A stretch of DNA of 64,000 nt. Origin: Gnetum montanum (lineage: Eukaryota; Streptophyta; Gnetopsida; Gnetales; Gnetaceae). The position numbers were made by a program, and so were the translations under genes. Under the pieces are notes generated by a model. It worked only from the letters and a program-made list of their open reading frames with translations. It searched no databases and had not been told where the DNA came from. Positions 23,637 through 35,315 of the stretch are shown here, piece after piece. The stretch spans positions 846,809 through 910,808 of the forward strand of contig MNCI01011532.1 in assembly GCA_015680685.1 (NCBI GenBank), read 5' to 3'. Numbering within the stretch: the stretch's first letter is position 1; every line of letters begins with the position of its first letter.

Positions 23637-24850
23637 CTAGGTAAAGCATTTCATGGAAATCAATGGACATCTCTACAAGGTGTGTGCCGATGGCCTAGCT
23701 TGTTGGTATGTCACTAATGTTGATCAATTGCTTGTCCTCTAAGATGCCCATGAAAGTCCTTGTGGAGGAAACTATGCTAGGAGATGCATAGCCATTAAAA
23801 TCCTGATGGTAGGGTACTATTGGCCAACACTCTTCAGGGATGCTCATCATTATGTCCACTCTTGTGAATGATGTCAATGAGATGGTGGAAAGAATGCTTG
23901 AATGGAGGGACCTCAACAATGGATTCAACCACTAGAACCATTTGACATCTAGGACATTAATTTTATGGGTCCCATCATGCCCATATCAAATGAAAAGGCA
24001 TACATCATAGTCACTGTTGACTATTGTACGAAATAGGTAGAAGCAGTAGTCATCATTGACTATACATCCTCTACTGCTGGTCGATTTGTACAACAAAATG
24101 TTGTAAATAGGTTTGGTGTGCCATGTGCATTAATTTATAATAATGGAACTCGTTTTATAGGCACTACTTTTTGGAAACTCATGTAATGCTTGGGGGTTGA
24201 ACTTAAACTCATAACACCTTACCATCCCCAAGCTAACGGTTAAGCTGAGGTTACTAATAGGGAAATCACAAGGATACTAACCAGAAGTATTAGTAAGTAT
24301 AGGAAGGATTGGAGCACACAACTAAATGATTCCCTTTGGGCCTACTGCTCAACCTAGAAACTTCCTATAAGCTACTCTCCTTATGAGCTTGTGTATGGCA
24401 AACTACCAACACTTCCTATTCAAATTGAGCTTTGTACACTTTCAACAACTTATGAACTTGACCTTGACTTATGTCTAGCCCAAAAAGAACAACTGATGAA
24501 TCTCAACTTGCTAGATGAAAATCAATTAGTAGAATTATCATCTAATGAGTTGCACAAGGCCTATAACAAAAAACGTCATGAACTGAAATTAGAAAAGTCA
24601 AATTTTAACCAGGAGACAAGGTTTTGTACAAGAATCCCACACATGTACCTCAATGAACTAAGTTTCAAATGTTGTGGGAAAGACATTACATCATTAATGA
24701 GACTTTTCATTTTAGGCCATGATGATCTATAAACCTGAGAGCCCAAACAAGAAACAACTGGTTAATATCCAACAAATTAAACCTTTTCATGAGCATATGC
24801 TAGCTAACACAATAAGCACCTCATTCGATGAACAACCATGCTCCATATTT
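23637..24850 (+). pseudogene. A1 integrase, continued after A2
   Basis: This resumes A1 pol at CTAGGTAAAGC. Visible are 'AHESPCGGNYARRC' and 'GECQ' zinc-binding remnants (23750-23880), a core 'FMGPIMPISNEKAYIIVTVD' (about 23964-24023), 'NNGTRF' where the expected Asp of DNG is Asn (about 24140), and 'PYHPQANG*AEVTNREIT' (24220-24270) with the Glu retained. A C-terminal region with an open frame from 24391 to 24732 follows. It duplicates the A2 integrase but with a lost catalytic Asp. Confidence 0.88.
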
Positions 24851-24868
24851 CGGATCTCCTCCTTTCAA

Positions 24869-24884
24869 CTTAGTCATGAGGGAG
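24869..24884 (+). other. PPT-like tract downstream of A1 integrase
   Basis: CTTAGTCATGAGGGAG matches the A2 site at 20705-20720 with one interrupting A. It is followed by GATGGCC and a T-rich tract, as in A2. Confidence 0.6.
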
Positions 24885-25174
24885 ATGGCCACTCATGCTA
24901 ATCATATAAAGAGGCTTCTTAGTTTTTCAATTTTTTTTGTTTTACACATTTTTTTTGGTTTACACATTTTTTATTTTACATATTTTTGTTTTTATATTGC
25001 TAATATTTTCTAATTTTTGTTTTACACCATTGTTAGTACATTTGATATTTCTTAAACATTTTACACTTTCTTTTATATTTTCTTTTATTTGGTCTGATTG
25101 CTAATGTTTGGTTTCTAGCTTTGAATTGTGTTATGGATAATTAGGACATGGTTTCTTTTCATGTAATAGGTAGC

Positions 25175-25505
25175 GAGCCCACAACATTTACCCATCCACA
25201 AACTCTATGGTTTTCCTTATTTTGGAAAAATGTAGTTCCTTTTTCATTAATAAAACTTTAATAAATTTGTAACTTTGGTAGTTTTCGGAATTGGGAACGG
25301 ATTCAAAGGTTTGAATAGGGTGTGGCTTCAAGGGGATTCNGAGCCCACAACATTTACCCATCCACAAACTCTATGGTTTTCCTTATTTTGGAAAAATGTA
25401 GTTCCTTTTTCATTAATAAAACTTTAATAAATTTGTAACTTTGGTAGTTTTCGGAATTGGGAAAGGATTCAAAGGTTTGAATAGGGTGTGGCTTCCAGGG
25501 GATTC
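25175..25505 (+). repeat. 165-bp near-perfect duplication around a single N
   Basis: 25175-25339 and 25341-25505 differ at two positions and are separated only by N at 25340. This is the signature of two contig ends that overlap but were joined as if by a gap. It is probably one sequence in the real genome. Confidence 0.85.
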
Positions 25506-25620
25506 GGTATTCTTTGTGCTTTTCTATTTTCATGTGTGTATTCTTTGTGCATGTGTGTTTTCATGAATTTCCTTCCATTCCATGTCATCCAATAAAAGGA
25601 AGTTGAATAAGTCCTTGTAT

Positions 25621-25780
25621 GGTGTGGTTCTCATCAAGAAAAAAAAATAGAAGATGAGGATTTAAAGCACATGCCATGGACAAGATAAATGTATGTGTCT
25701 TTGCATGGTGTGGTTCCCATTTCAGAAAAAAGAAGAAAAAAAATAAAAAAAGAATAAACTATGGAAATTCAAAGCACACC
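25621..25780 (+). repeat. Two tandem GGTGTGG...CACACC hairpins (A1)
   Basis: Unit 1 (25621-25675) has TTCTCATC opposite GATGAGGA. Unit 2 (25707-25780) has TTCCCAT opposite ATGGAAA: a T-A to C-G paired change relative to A2 unit 1, plus one C-A mismatch. Loops are A-rich. Confidence 0.72.
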
Positions 25781-26226
25781 CCTTAGACAGAATAAATGGG
25801 CTACAAGCACTGGTTATGGGACTATTCTCCTCTACGTAAGGTCCTTTTTCACTTCCTACTTCTTTAATTTGGAGGAGTGGTTGTTTTGTAAGAGCACTCT
25901 TGTGTCTCAAGGGATGGATTAATCTTAGAATGTTGATGCGAAGTCATTGAATGTAGTTGGTTTTGGTCTGGACTAAGGATGGATTCTATCAAGTCATTTA
26001 ACTAAAAAATCCCAAGGGACTTCATGTGACTATAATTTGGAACTTCATTCCACTCTCTCACATCCATCTATGCTTTCCATGTCTCACCTCACTACAGATT
26101 TCATGTTTTGGTTCAATGTCCTAGTTTGATGAGTTAAAATTCTTAGTTAGTTTCTTCTAGGTTTTTGTACTTAACCTTCCGTAACCATTAATCATCCATG
26201 GAGCCCATGAAATCTTTGGTTTGAAG

Positions 26227-26281
26227 TTATGCAAGGGCATAAAAGGCCTATGCCTGCTTTGGGGAGGACCCACTTGCATAT
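26227..26281 (+). other. Conserved stem-loop module (A1 copy)
   Basis: Arms TTATGCAAG (26227-26235) and CTTGCATA (26273-26280) pair perfectly over eight bases. An extra GGG/CCC is offset by one A. The loop holds AGGCCTATGCCT and GCTTTGGGGAGGA. Confidence 0.8.
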
Positions 26282-26978
26282 CTTTTGGTTGGGTTAGTTA
26301 AGTTCTTAATCCTTAGACACTCTTACAATCAAATTCTCTTTTGTTTATCCCATCAATGACATCCAATTGTACACATCTTCACAATAGTTTTCAATGAATT
26401 CTTCTTTTCATTGTTTTGAATTCTTATATCCTCTTCAAACATTTCCTTGTGTTGAAAATGTTTTTTGATTTAATGGACTGCTTAATTTAATTAACCCTAC
26501 CTATCTACCTTCCCACTAACACTACTCAAGAAACCAATCAACCACAATCACAACCTGGTTGAGTGTAACCACCAACGAGACAAGGCATTTAACACTTATG
26601 TGTTACACATTGCATACTAATTCATGATTTTGTTGTGATTGCAATGGGAAGTATAGACTGGAAGTGGAACTATCTTCAACAAGTATGATGTAGTAGGACC
26701 ACATAATCAGGACCATTTGTGATCAAAGGATCTCTTCTCTCTCTCTCATTCTCCTAATGCCAAGAGGTGTTGGATGTCAATGTTCTTCAAGGTGTTCACT
26801 TCTCTTATCATGAACACCCCATTTTGTAAAAATTGTAATTCTGTACACTTGGACACTTAGAGAGTTTGTTTGTTTCATTTGAGTTAATTTGTAATGTCAG
26901 TCAATAATCCCATACCTACCTAATATGTTGTGTTATAAAGAACTTACTCCTCTTCTTCACTCGAGGACAAGTTTTTAT

Positions 26979-26993
26979 TTAGTCATGGGGGTA
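26979..26993 (+). other. A1 polypurine tract
   Basis: TTAGTCATGGGGGTA abuts the 3' LTR at TGATGAACC (26994). It matches the tracts of A2, B and B0. Confidence 0.85.
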
Positions 26994-27838
26994 TGATGAA
27001 CCACAGTTTGATGTTGGCTGTGACATAGGGTATGCGATGTCGAGGCCTGGATTTGATGTCGAATGTCCAACTTTGTGGTGTATACTCAAAGGCTATAAAT
27101 ACCACGCCTAGGCTCCAATTTTCATAGTTAGTTTTTAGTTTCCTAGCCAAAGTAGCAAAGCTCTTGTAGTTTATTTTCCTTAGAGTTAGAATATTTTCTA
27201 AGTGCTAGAATATTTTTTGAGTGCTCATAGAAGGAGTCTAAGTGTGTACAGTTCTTTGTTCGAGTGTTGATGTACTTGAGCACAGTAGTGTGACAGGAAT
27301 AAAATGAACTCTTTTGACAATTCTTGCAGCACTAAGAATAGCTTAATATTTTCTTTATTGTTCTTTACTTTAATGTATTTGAATTAAGCAATTTATTTCT
27401 AGTTGATTAATGAACATGACCATGACCACTTCGAGCATTCATATAGTACTTGGTAACCCAACAACGCTTAGCATTTGCTAGCCCAGCAATGCTATATGTG
27501 TTCAAGATGTATCTAGGAAAGTGGAACGATGACTTATGTTAGGCTAGCTAGGCAATAGATGAATTAGATCTTCAATTACTTTACCTTTCATTCTTGTTGT
27601 AGGCAGTAAAATCTATAAAATATAGAGTAAGAAAAATCATATATCTCAATTACACTTAAACCATGCCCTTGAACTTCACAAGTGTAGTTGGGAAGACAAC
27701 AAACGTTCTCAACACCCATTTCACTTCCTAGAGGAGTTGGTGCATTAGATAACTATAGGTTCACAAAATTTGACTAGATTGCATGTAACACCTTAGTGAT
27801 TTGTATGGTTGGACATAGGGGTACCTCGCTGCTCATTA
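26994..27838 (+). repeat. A1 3' LTR
   Basis: Begins TGATGAACCAC and ends CTCATTA (CTCATCA with one transition). It is followed by AGAGT, matching the duplication at 7552-7556. TATA box GCTATAAATACC lies near 27092. There is a small local duplication of 'agaatattttctaagtgct/agaatattttttgagtgct' (about 27187-27226). Confidence 0.9.
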
Positions 27839-29705
27839 AGAGTATTGAGGATAGGATGAATAATAAGAGGCATGAGATGGTGATCCCATAGGAGATGTTG
27901 TGAATTGATAGTATTCAGGAGAGTAGTAATAATGAGTTGAGACAGGGGAAGTAGAACCATTAGGAAAAATAGGTTATTGAACATAAGTCTAGTTGGCGAT
28001 AAGGGTATAGTTGGTTTGTTGATGGCATCCCCCATGACTATGTATTTTTCCACTGTAGTTGATAGTAGTTTTGAGGTTGGTAAGAAGTCCCACTGGGATA
28101 GTATTATTGGTTGTAGGACTATCTATAATTACCTTGGATGTAATGCAATCTCCTAGGAATTTGCTTTTCTACAAACTTGGGATTCAAACAAAAAGCCCTA
28201 GACTCTTGTAAATGTAACATAACTAGGTAATAGCCCTTTGGATGTTCGTATTGGCAAATGTCACATCATGACTCTTCCTTTGTATCTAAGTTTGGAACCT
28301 CTTCTACTATAACTATTTTCCCTTTTTCTCAATCAATGTTCTTACCTATTTCTTTATTCTTTTTCCTCCTCTCGTTTTGTCGATTTGATCCTATTTGCTT
28401 TACCTTCTCCTCTATGATTTTCAAGTTGGTTGTAACATTTTCATTCATCAACTCTCACATCTTATCTACCCTTGCATCAATCTCAGTAATATACTTTTAT
28501 ATTGATGAGGTTTTACATGAAAGTAGCTCATTAAGAGCTACCTATTTTTTTTATTTTAATTATTAACCTCCTCTTTGTGAGGAGTTGGATCCCAATTATA
28601 TTTCTTTGTGCTTTCCCTTTTACATAGCTCTCCTTGTTCTCTTGCCACCTATTCAATTAGCCTTTGTATCTAATGAACTCTCAATTCTAATAACCTTCCT
28701 TAAGCATAGATCCCAAGGTTCTCCCTTGTTTTGGTACAAAGCCCATCTATGATGTGATGAAGAAGCTCTTTTTGAGAAAAACCATGGCTTGTGCATATAT
28801 GTAGTAGAAAATAGTTTCTTTGCAATGCTACATTTAGGGATTCATGGTTTTCTTGCTTTCACCCTTGGATTTGTTTTCTTATATTGGATACTCATGAATA
28901 AGTTTCGTATTTCTCATTGAAGAGCTTAAAAATTATGGATCATTGATGGATTAAATCTAGTTCCAACGATCTATACCAACTTTCAACTTCTTATATTAGT
29001 GTCCTAGAAAAGAGCTTAAGCTTTTGCCACTTACTTTTAATGTTTCGTAAGGTATAGGCATTATGGAAGGCTTGTAAATAATGTTGTGAATTAGAATTAT
29101 ATCCTCCCTTAAATTTTGGAATGTTATTCATATAAAGTCAATTATGCAGCTTTCCCTTTGATGCCTATGAAGTATTCAAACTGCCTTCCTAATTTGTATC
29201 ATGCTCCTAATAGCCAACAAGGGTTCATCATCATTAGGAATGTCATGGTCATAATATCTATTTCTATTTTTTTGAAAGTGATGATCTCATCTATGCTCAC
29301 TTTGATGTCTATTTCTATCTTTATCTTGACCCCTTAGTGTATTTTTATCTTCATACCTATGTTAATCTTCGTCAAAACTAGACATTAAAGATGAAGAGGA
29401 AGATGGTGATCTAGGGAAATCATTATGACTCATATATCCCTCCTACGATTCTTTGAATTATGTCTTCTAGGTTTGGAGGAGGTCGTAGGCCTCAAGGTTC
29501 TCCTTGTTCTAGAACTTTCTCCATCTTCTCTAGGATTGTCTACATTAGTTGTATGTGGTCTTTGAATGTAGTAAGGATCTAAATGAACATATGAGACCCT
29601 TGCTTGTAGTGGTTCATGCTAGTTCCCTTTAGTATAGATCCTATTATTTCTACTACTAGTGTCCTCTTCATGTGATGAATTATTGGCCCTATGTGAAGGA
29701 GACAT
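27839..29705 (-). pseudogene. Element C gag, N-terminal and capsid part
   Basis: Minus strand. The start ATG is at 29705 (MSPSHRANNSSHEED), about 110 bp inside the PBS. There is a basic, Arg/Ser-rich N-terminus. The capsid block ('FKLFNEKYETY' near 28975, 'IRKQIQG', then 'LLHHIIDGL') is close to that of B. A zinc knuckle CDICQYEHPKG (about 28236-28265) follows, with its last Cys changed to Tyr, then a Pro/Tyr/Gln-rich tail interrupted by A1 at 27839. The gag resembles B rather than A or D1, which carry an extra N-terminal block. Stops and frameshifts make it dead. Confidence 0.82.
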
Positions 29706-29819
29706 GTTTTTAATTAATAATGTGTGTGACTTAAAATATTAATATTTTTTAAAAGGGTAAATCATTAATGATTTTCAATAATTATTCATAACATAACCAA
29801 TCTAGATCATTGGCACCAT

Positions 29820-29837
29820 CCCTGACAATGATGCCAA
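29820..29837 (-). other. Element C primer-binding site (tRNA-Asp type)
   Basis: On the minus strand TTGGCATCATTGTCAGGG directly follows the LTR end. It aligns with TGGCGCCGTTGCCGGGG by transitions plus one other change. Confidence 0.8.
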
Positions 29838-30133
29838 TGATGAGTAGCGGATATCCCCTATGTCCAAATATATGAATCATAAGCATTCATGTGCAATCTA
29901 GTTGAATTCTATGGATGGAACAAGTATAGTATCTAGATTGTTAAGCACTAATTGTAGGTTGTTGTCTTCTCACTTGGACTAGTGGTAGCTTTATCACATA
30001 TGATTTAGTTCAAAGTGATACATATGATTATTGATGTTGTATGGCTAAGGCTAAGTTATATGAAAGTATAAAAAATAATTATTTAATCTAATTAATAACA
30101 ATAAGATAAATGTTAAACTATCCTAAGGGTGAT
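29838..30133 (-). repeat. C 5' LTR, truncated
   Basis: Contains the U5/R end (TGATGAGTAGCGGATATCCC on the plus strand) and matches 37326-37621. It stops abruptly at 'ctaagggtgat', where the complete copy continues for about 620 bp more. The remainder, with U3 and TATA, is missing here. Confidence 0.85.
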
Positions 30134-32299
30134 ATATCTTAAACTAGGGTATGCATATGATTGGTCCGTCACCTTCAATTAAATATACCGAAAAACCTCA
30201 AAATAAGCTCAACACTACTATCAAATTACCTTTGTGACCCCAAATGAGCCACTCATTGCCAAGTCTTAATAATAGCCTCACTACTAACATTCTCAATGTC
30301 TGAGGCACATGTATTATTAGAAGGATAGCTCTTAACTATGCCTCATTGCATACCACTAAACTCAACTACTTAGTTCCATGGTCGTGGATAGTTCCTAAGC
30401 CTCACATGAACTTAGAAATTGAAATCCAAGGTAGAAAATCCATCGAAATCCTTGTTTCTTTGGGTAAGTCCTACTAAGGAACACTTTACTATAGCATGTA
30501 GATCAAAGCATCTAAAACATTCACAATTTCCACTACTAGTTGAGTAAACCTGTTTACATATATATTATTCTATTATATTCTAAAAATTTAAGAGATTTCC
30601 ATAATAACCAAAATTCTAGAAAATTCTTGCAAAATCCTATTTATATCAAGGGCTAGTCCAAAATAATCATAATGAGAAGCAAGTTGGTGAAGTTTCAACA
30701 TATTCCAGAAATCTACCAAAAGATAGAAAATGATATAGATAAAATTACAATATTAATTTCTATATAAAAACAAGTTCAAATGATAAAAATTCAACAAAGT
30801 CTCAACATTGTTATTAAAATTGTAAAACAATATTGATGAATTAGGAAGGAAAGAGGAAAAATAGAAAATTCGCTGCAAAATAAGACAACCACATGAAAAA
30901 GAAAATAAAATAAACTTCCTTGTAGCATTGTATAACTTTTCAAGTTCTTCTTATTGGCTTTTTTTCCCATCCTAAATATTTTTTTTTGTGTTAACATATG
31001 CACCAAAAATCTTTGACAAGTAGAAATGAGATGTATCGAAGGCCACAATCTATTTATAAGGAGAAGAACCACATGCAACACAACATGTGGGCTTGATACA
31101 ACATGTTTAGCAGTGGAAGAACTTAGCTTGGAATGGAAGAAATAGGGCTAAAAATGGCTTCTGTTTGAAGAAAATAGAATAAAAAATTATTTCCATATGA
31201 AGAAACACAATGAAAATTAGTTTCTATTCCTAAGAATAGAGAAAATCCTTACCATATAAGTGAGGTAATGAGAAAAGAAAAGGGCAATGAAATAAATATG
31301 ATTCATATGCTCTATATGTTTGTTGCTGATGTAATTTTTATGTTTATATAACTTTTACATAAATTGCCTTTTGCCTCACATGCACATGCTTGCTTTTTCA
31401 AACCAACTTACTTTTTAACTACCTTTGACTTTTAAACTTAATTTTTAATCATATTTTTTCATAATTATTTTCATAAGTTCATTCCTAATTTTCACTTCCA
31501 ATTAATATCCTTAGTGTTCAAACACTTACAATGGGTAGATACAAACTCCAAATAAAATTCCATTTGAACCTACATAATCCTTATCAAGTGTACTACTCAT
31601 CCACATATTGAAATCATATCTAAGCATCAATCATCATAGTTTCTTAATTCAAATGTTGAAACTTTTACAAAATTTCTAACAAATTGAAATTGTGATATGA
31701 CAAGAATAGTAATTCTAATTTTAGTGAACCAAGGATCAAAACCAATGTTTTTGAATGTTTCAAATACATAAGTAAGGTTAGCTTTTAGCTAGAACACCAT
31801 CCTAAGGTACTTCATTAACAAAACTTATTTACATGATATCTAATTATAATTAAAAATGAACTCATAATTCAATTTAATGATAAAAAGTGATAGATGGTAT
31901 GGCCTAAGTAGTGTTAGGATCTAAAATGATCCATGAACAAAGTATGATATAATTACATGCGCATAATAAAATATACATAACCAAATGTGCTTAAAATAAA
32001 TAAATGTGCATGAGGAAGAAAATATGCATAGTAAAAAAATACTTGTAAAGACATGATAATTGATAGAAAGAAAAACTTTGAAGTGTAATTTCATAAGGAC
32101 ATCACCTAGCACTTGTGTAATTCTCAATGTACCTTGGATGTGTGTGTGTCTTCTTATGTTGACCTTTTTGATGATAATTCTAGGATGTTTTGGCATGTCT
32201 AAAGGTGTTTTGGGCTAATTTTGATGAGTGTAGGAGGTTTAGGGATCTATGGGGACTTGTTTAGAAGCATTCAAAGGTTTTAGATCTTAAAATAAGCAT
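30134..32299. other. Unassigned AT-rich region
   Basis: About 2.1 kb in which I see no gene, LTR terminus or RNA gene. Open frames at 30791-31081 and 31921-32196 (minus) are short, hydrophobic or Lys/Asn-rich, and lack domain motifs. The region may be flank of element C or leader and U3 sequence of copia element E. Confidence 0.4.
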
Positions 32300-32996
32300 C
32301 TTTATTTTTTGTCCAAGCAGATAAGATGTCTCCCTAGTAGTAAAGATGTCTCCCTAGCAGCCAAGATGTCTCTTCCAAGACACCTCCTCCAATTCCAAGA
32401 TGTCTCCTTTGACATATTTGCACTTAGGAAAGACACCTTCTATTTATCCTAGACATATCGTATAGATTTTAATGTACATCAAATTAAATGGTAAATTGGA
32501 TGGAATATGAAAGGTCCAACCAAGAAGCTATAAAAAGGTATTAAAGGCCTAAGACTAATGAGGCTAATTAGAGGATGCACGTTAGTCTTAAGGAGAAGGC
32601 TAGTTCAAGAGAGAAGGCTAGTCTTTTATGATATTGTGCAAGGAGAGGGCTTGTGTAAGAGAAATTTCAGAGCTTGTGCAAGAAGAATTGAGTGAGAGGC
32701 AAGGGAGAGCACTTGAGAGAGGCTAAGAGAATCTATTATTAGTGTCTTATCTTGAGCTTTGGCTCCATTGTGAGCAATTGAGGATTGAGAAAGAACATGT
32801 GTAGCCTATAAGATGCTTGGGAGAGTTGTGAATTGATCTTGGTTTCTCATCTTTGATGTAATTTTTTGCATTTTGAGAGTTTTCTTATAAAAAGGAAAAT
32901 TTTCTCGAATTTATTGTCTTCTTACTTTGAAGTTGAATTTTCCTTAGGAAGTTTGTGGAATAGGTCCTTTTGGGGTCTATTGAGGTAAGCTCTGCA
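32300..32996 (+). repeat. Copia-like LTR segment (probable 5' LTR of element E)
   Basis: Contains TATA box TATAAAAAGG (32529-32538), downstream 'aggagaaggctag' repeats and 'gaggcaagggagagcacttg' (about 32697). The last phrase recurs at 62897 next to copia pol. The end 'gtaagctctgcaccacaattgg' resembles a copia LTR/PBS junction. U3 holds short 'aagatgtctccctag' repeats (32325-32405). The left boundary is not resolved. Pairing with 62700-63010 as the two LTRs of E is inferred. Confidence 0.6.
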
Positions 32997-33611
32997 CCAC
33001 AATTGGATTTCAACATTTAATCATAAAATATACACAAGATTTATAACTGAACTTCAATAGTAGTAAAAGCAAACAATATAAAACTCTAACAAAATACTCT
33101 AGCAAGCAAATTATATTCACTTATGTAGGACAAGGATGACAATAATAATAATAGTAGTAGTAACTATAATAATATAATCTTATAACCTTATAATTTAGTT
33201 AATAAAAGTAGAACTAACCTATTGAAATGCATTTTAAAGATCTTCACCTAGAGGTTTAATGCTCATCCTACTAGGTTGGGCTCCTAGGAGGGTACTGGAT
33301 GAGTGAAAGCCTAATCTCTTTTAAGTGGCTATACCTATGTTTGAACCTAGGTCTTATAACTTGAGAAACAAGAATCTTACCATTACTCAACTAGTGGTCC
33401 CTTTATTAAAATGTATTTGATACCATTAAAGAATCAATCATATGCATTAAATTAAATAAAGAAACCTATGAAAATTTTTAGGTTATGATAACTTTTATGC
33501 TCAAAGTTAATTATACTCATGCATTTTAGTTATGTGTAATGAAAGTAAAATAATTAACTAAATACTTGGAATTAAAAGAATAATTAAAGTAAATTGCAAT
33601 TAAAGAAATCA
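32997..33611. other. Spacer between copia LTR and duplicated block
   Basis: AT-rich, with an (AAT)/(AGT)n run (33140-33165). It contains no gene-like signal and is possibly leader sequence of element E. Confidence 0.35.
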
Positions 33612-33724
33612 TCAATGTCCTAGTTTGATGTGTCAAAATTCTTAGTTAGTTTCTTCTAGGTTTTTGTACTTAACCTTCCATAACCATTAATCATCCACAG
33701 AGCCCATGAACTATTTGATTTGAA

Positions 33725-33780
33725 GTTATGCAAGGGCATAAAAGGCTTGTGCCTACTTTGGGAAGGACCCACTTGCATAT
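33725..33780 (+). other. Conserved stem-loop module (block copy 2)
   Basis: Same arms as the A1 copy, TTATGCAAG and CTTGCATA. The loop differs by transitions (GCTTGTGCCT, TTGGGAAGGA). The stem is preserved while the loop has drifted. Confidence 0.78.
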
Positions 33781-34491
33781 CTTTTGGTTGGGTTAGTTAA
33801 GTTCTTAACCCTTAGACACTCTTACAATTAAATTCTCTTTTGTTTATCCCATCAATGACATCCAATTGTACACCTCTTCACAATAGTTTTCAGTGAATTC
33901 TTCTTTTCATTGTTGTGAATTCTTATATCCTCTTCAAACATTTCCTTGTGTTAAACATTTTTTGATTTAATGGACCACTTAATTTACTTAACCCTACCTA
34001 TCTACCTTCCCAATAACACTACTCAAAGAACCAATCAACCATAATCACAACCTAGTCGAGTGTAACCAACAACAAGACAAGGCATTTAATAGTTATGTGT
34101 TACACATTGCATACTAATTCATGATATTGTTGTGATTGCAATGGGAAGCATAGACTAGAAGTGGGACTATCTTCACCAAGGATGATGTAGTAGGACCACA
34201 TAATGAGGACTGTTTGTGATAAAAGGATCTCTTCTCTCTCTCTCATTCTTCTATTGCCAAGAGGTGTTGGATGTCAATGTTCTCTAGGGTGTTCACTTCT
34301 TTTATCATGAACACCCCATTTTGTAAAAATTGTAATTTTGTATACTTGGACACTCAAATTTTGTCTATTTCATCTAAGTCAATTTGTAATGTCAGTCAAT
34401 AATCCCATACCTACCTAATATGTTGTGTTGTAAAGAACTTACTCCTCCTCTTCTTCACTCGAGGACAAGTTTTTATTTAGTCATGGGGATA

Positions 34492-35315
34492 TGATGAACC
34501 ATCGTTTGATGTTGGCTGTGACGTAGGGTATGCAATGTCAAGGCCTAGATTTGATGCTGGATGTCCAACTTTGTGGTGTATACTTGAAGGCTATAAATAC
34601 CACGCCTACGCTCCAGTTTTCATAGTTAGTTTTCAATTTCCTAGCTAAAGTAGAAAAGCTCTTGTAGTTTATTTTCTTTAGAGTTAGAATATTTTCTAAA
34701 TGCTCACAGAAGGAGTTTAAGTGTGTATGGTTCTTTGTTTAAGCATTGATGTAACTGAGCACAGTAGTGTGACAGGAATAAATGAACTATTTTGACAATC
34801 CTTGCAGCACTAAGAATAGCTTAATATTTTCTTTATTGCTCTTTACTTTAATGTATTTGAATTAAGAAATTTATTTCTAGTTGATTAACAAACATAAGCA
34901 CGACCACTTTGAGCATTCATATAGTACTTGGTAACCCAACAACGCTTAGTGTTTGCTAGCCCAACAATGCTATATGTGTTCAAGATGTATCTAGGAAAGT
35001 GGGATGGTTACTTATGTTAGGCTAGCTAGGCAATAGATGAATTAGATCTTCAATTACTTTACCTTTCATTCTTGTTGTAGGTGATCAAATCTATAAAATA
35101 TAAAGTAAGAAAAATCATATATTTCAATTACACTTAAACCATACCCTTGAACTTCACAAGTGTAGTTGGGAAGACAATGAATGTTCTCAATGCCCATTTC
35201 ACTTCCTAGAGGAGCTAGTGCATTAGATAACTATAGGTTCACAGAATTTAACTGAATCACATGTAATTCCTTAGTGATTCATATGGTTGGGCGTAGGGGT
35301 AACTCGCTACCATTA
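34492..35315 (+). repeat. A-family LTR in block copy 2
   Basis: Matches the A1 3' LTR. Begins TGATGAACCATC after ATGGGGATA and ends CATTA. TATA box GCTATAAATACC lies near 34590. No TSD of its own is present: it is part of the copied block. Confidence 0.88.

Larger units (their letters stand above)
24885..26978 (+). other. A1 3' non-coding region
   Basis: Same layout as A2: a T-rich tract (24915-25100), 'gagcccacaacatttaccc', two hairpins (25621-25675 and 25707-25780), the stem-loop module (26227-26281), then the PPT. A 165-bp duplication around the N at 25340 is probably an assembly error. No gene is supported. Confidence 0.75.
7557..27838 (+). mobile_element. Ty3/gypsy (Athila/Tat-like) element A1, interrupted by A2
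   Basis: A complete but decayed LTR retrotransposon. Its 5' LTR (7557-8365) and 3' LTR (26994-27838) are the same family. Flanking AGAGT occurs at 7552-7556 and at 27839-27843, a perfect 5-bp target-site duplication. The internal order is PBS, gag, protease, RT/RNaseH, integrase, PPT-like site, non-coding region, PPT. A2 (13498-23636) is inserted in the N-terminal part of the integrase. Without A2 the element is about 10.1 kb. It sits inside inverted element C. Confidence 0.92.
26113..30133 (+). repeat. 4-kb duplicated block, copy 1
   Basis: This stretch holds the A1 3' non-coding end, the A1 3' LTR, the C gag half and the first part of the C LTR. It is repeated at 33612-37621 at roughly 93-95% identity by eye, including the same A1/C insertion junction. 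On the left, A1 continues beyond the block. On the right, the C LTR is cut at 30133. Confidence 0.88.

Noticed and set aside
30134-32299. A host gene in the longest stretch lacking element motifs
   Set aside because: No frame shows a recognisable domain, codon bias or splice-consistent exon chain that I can support.
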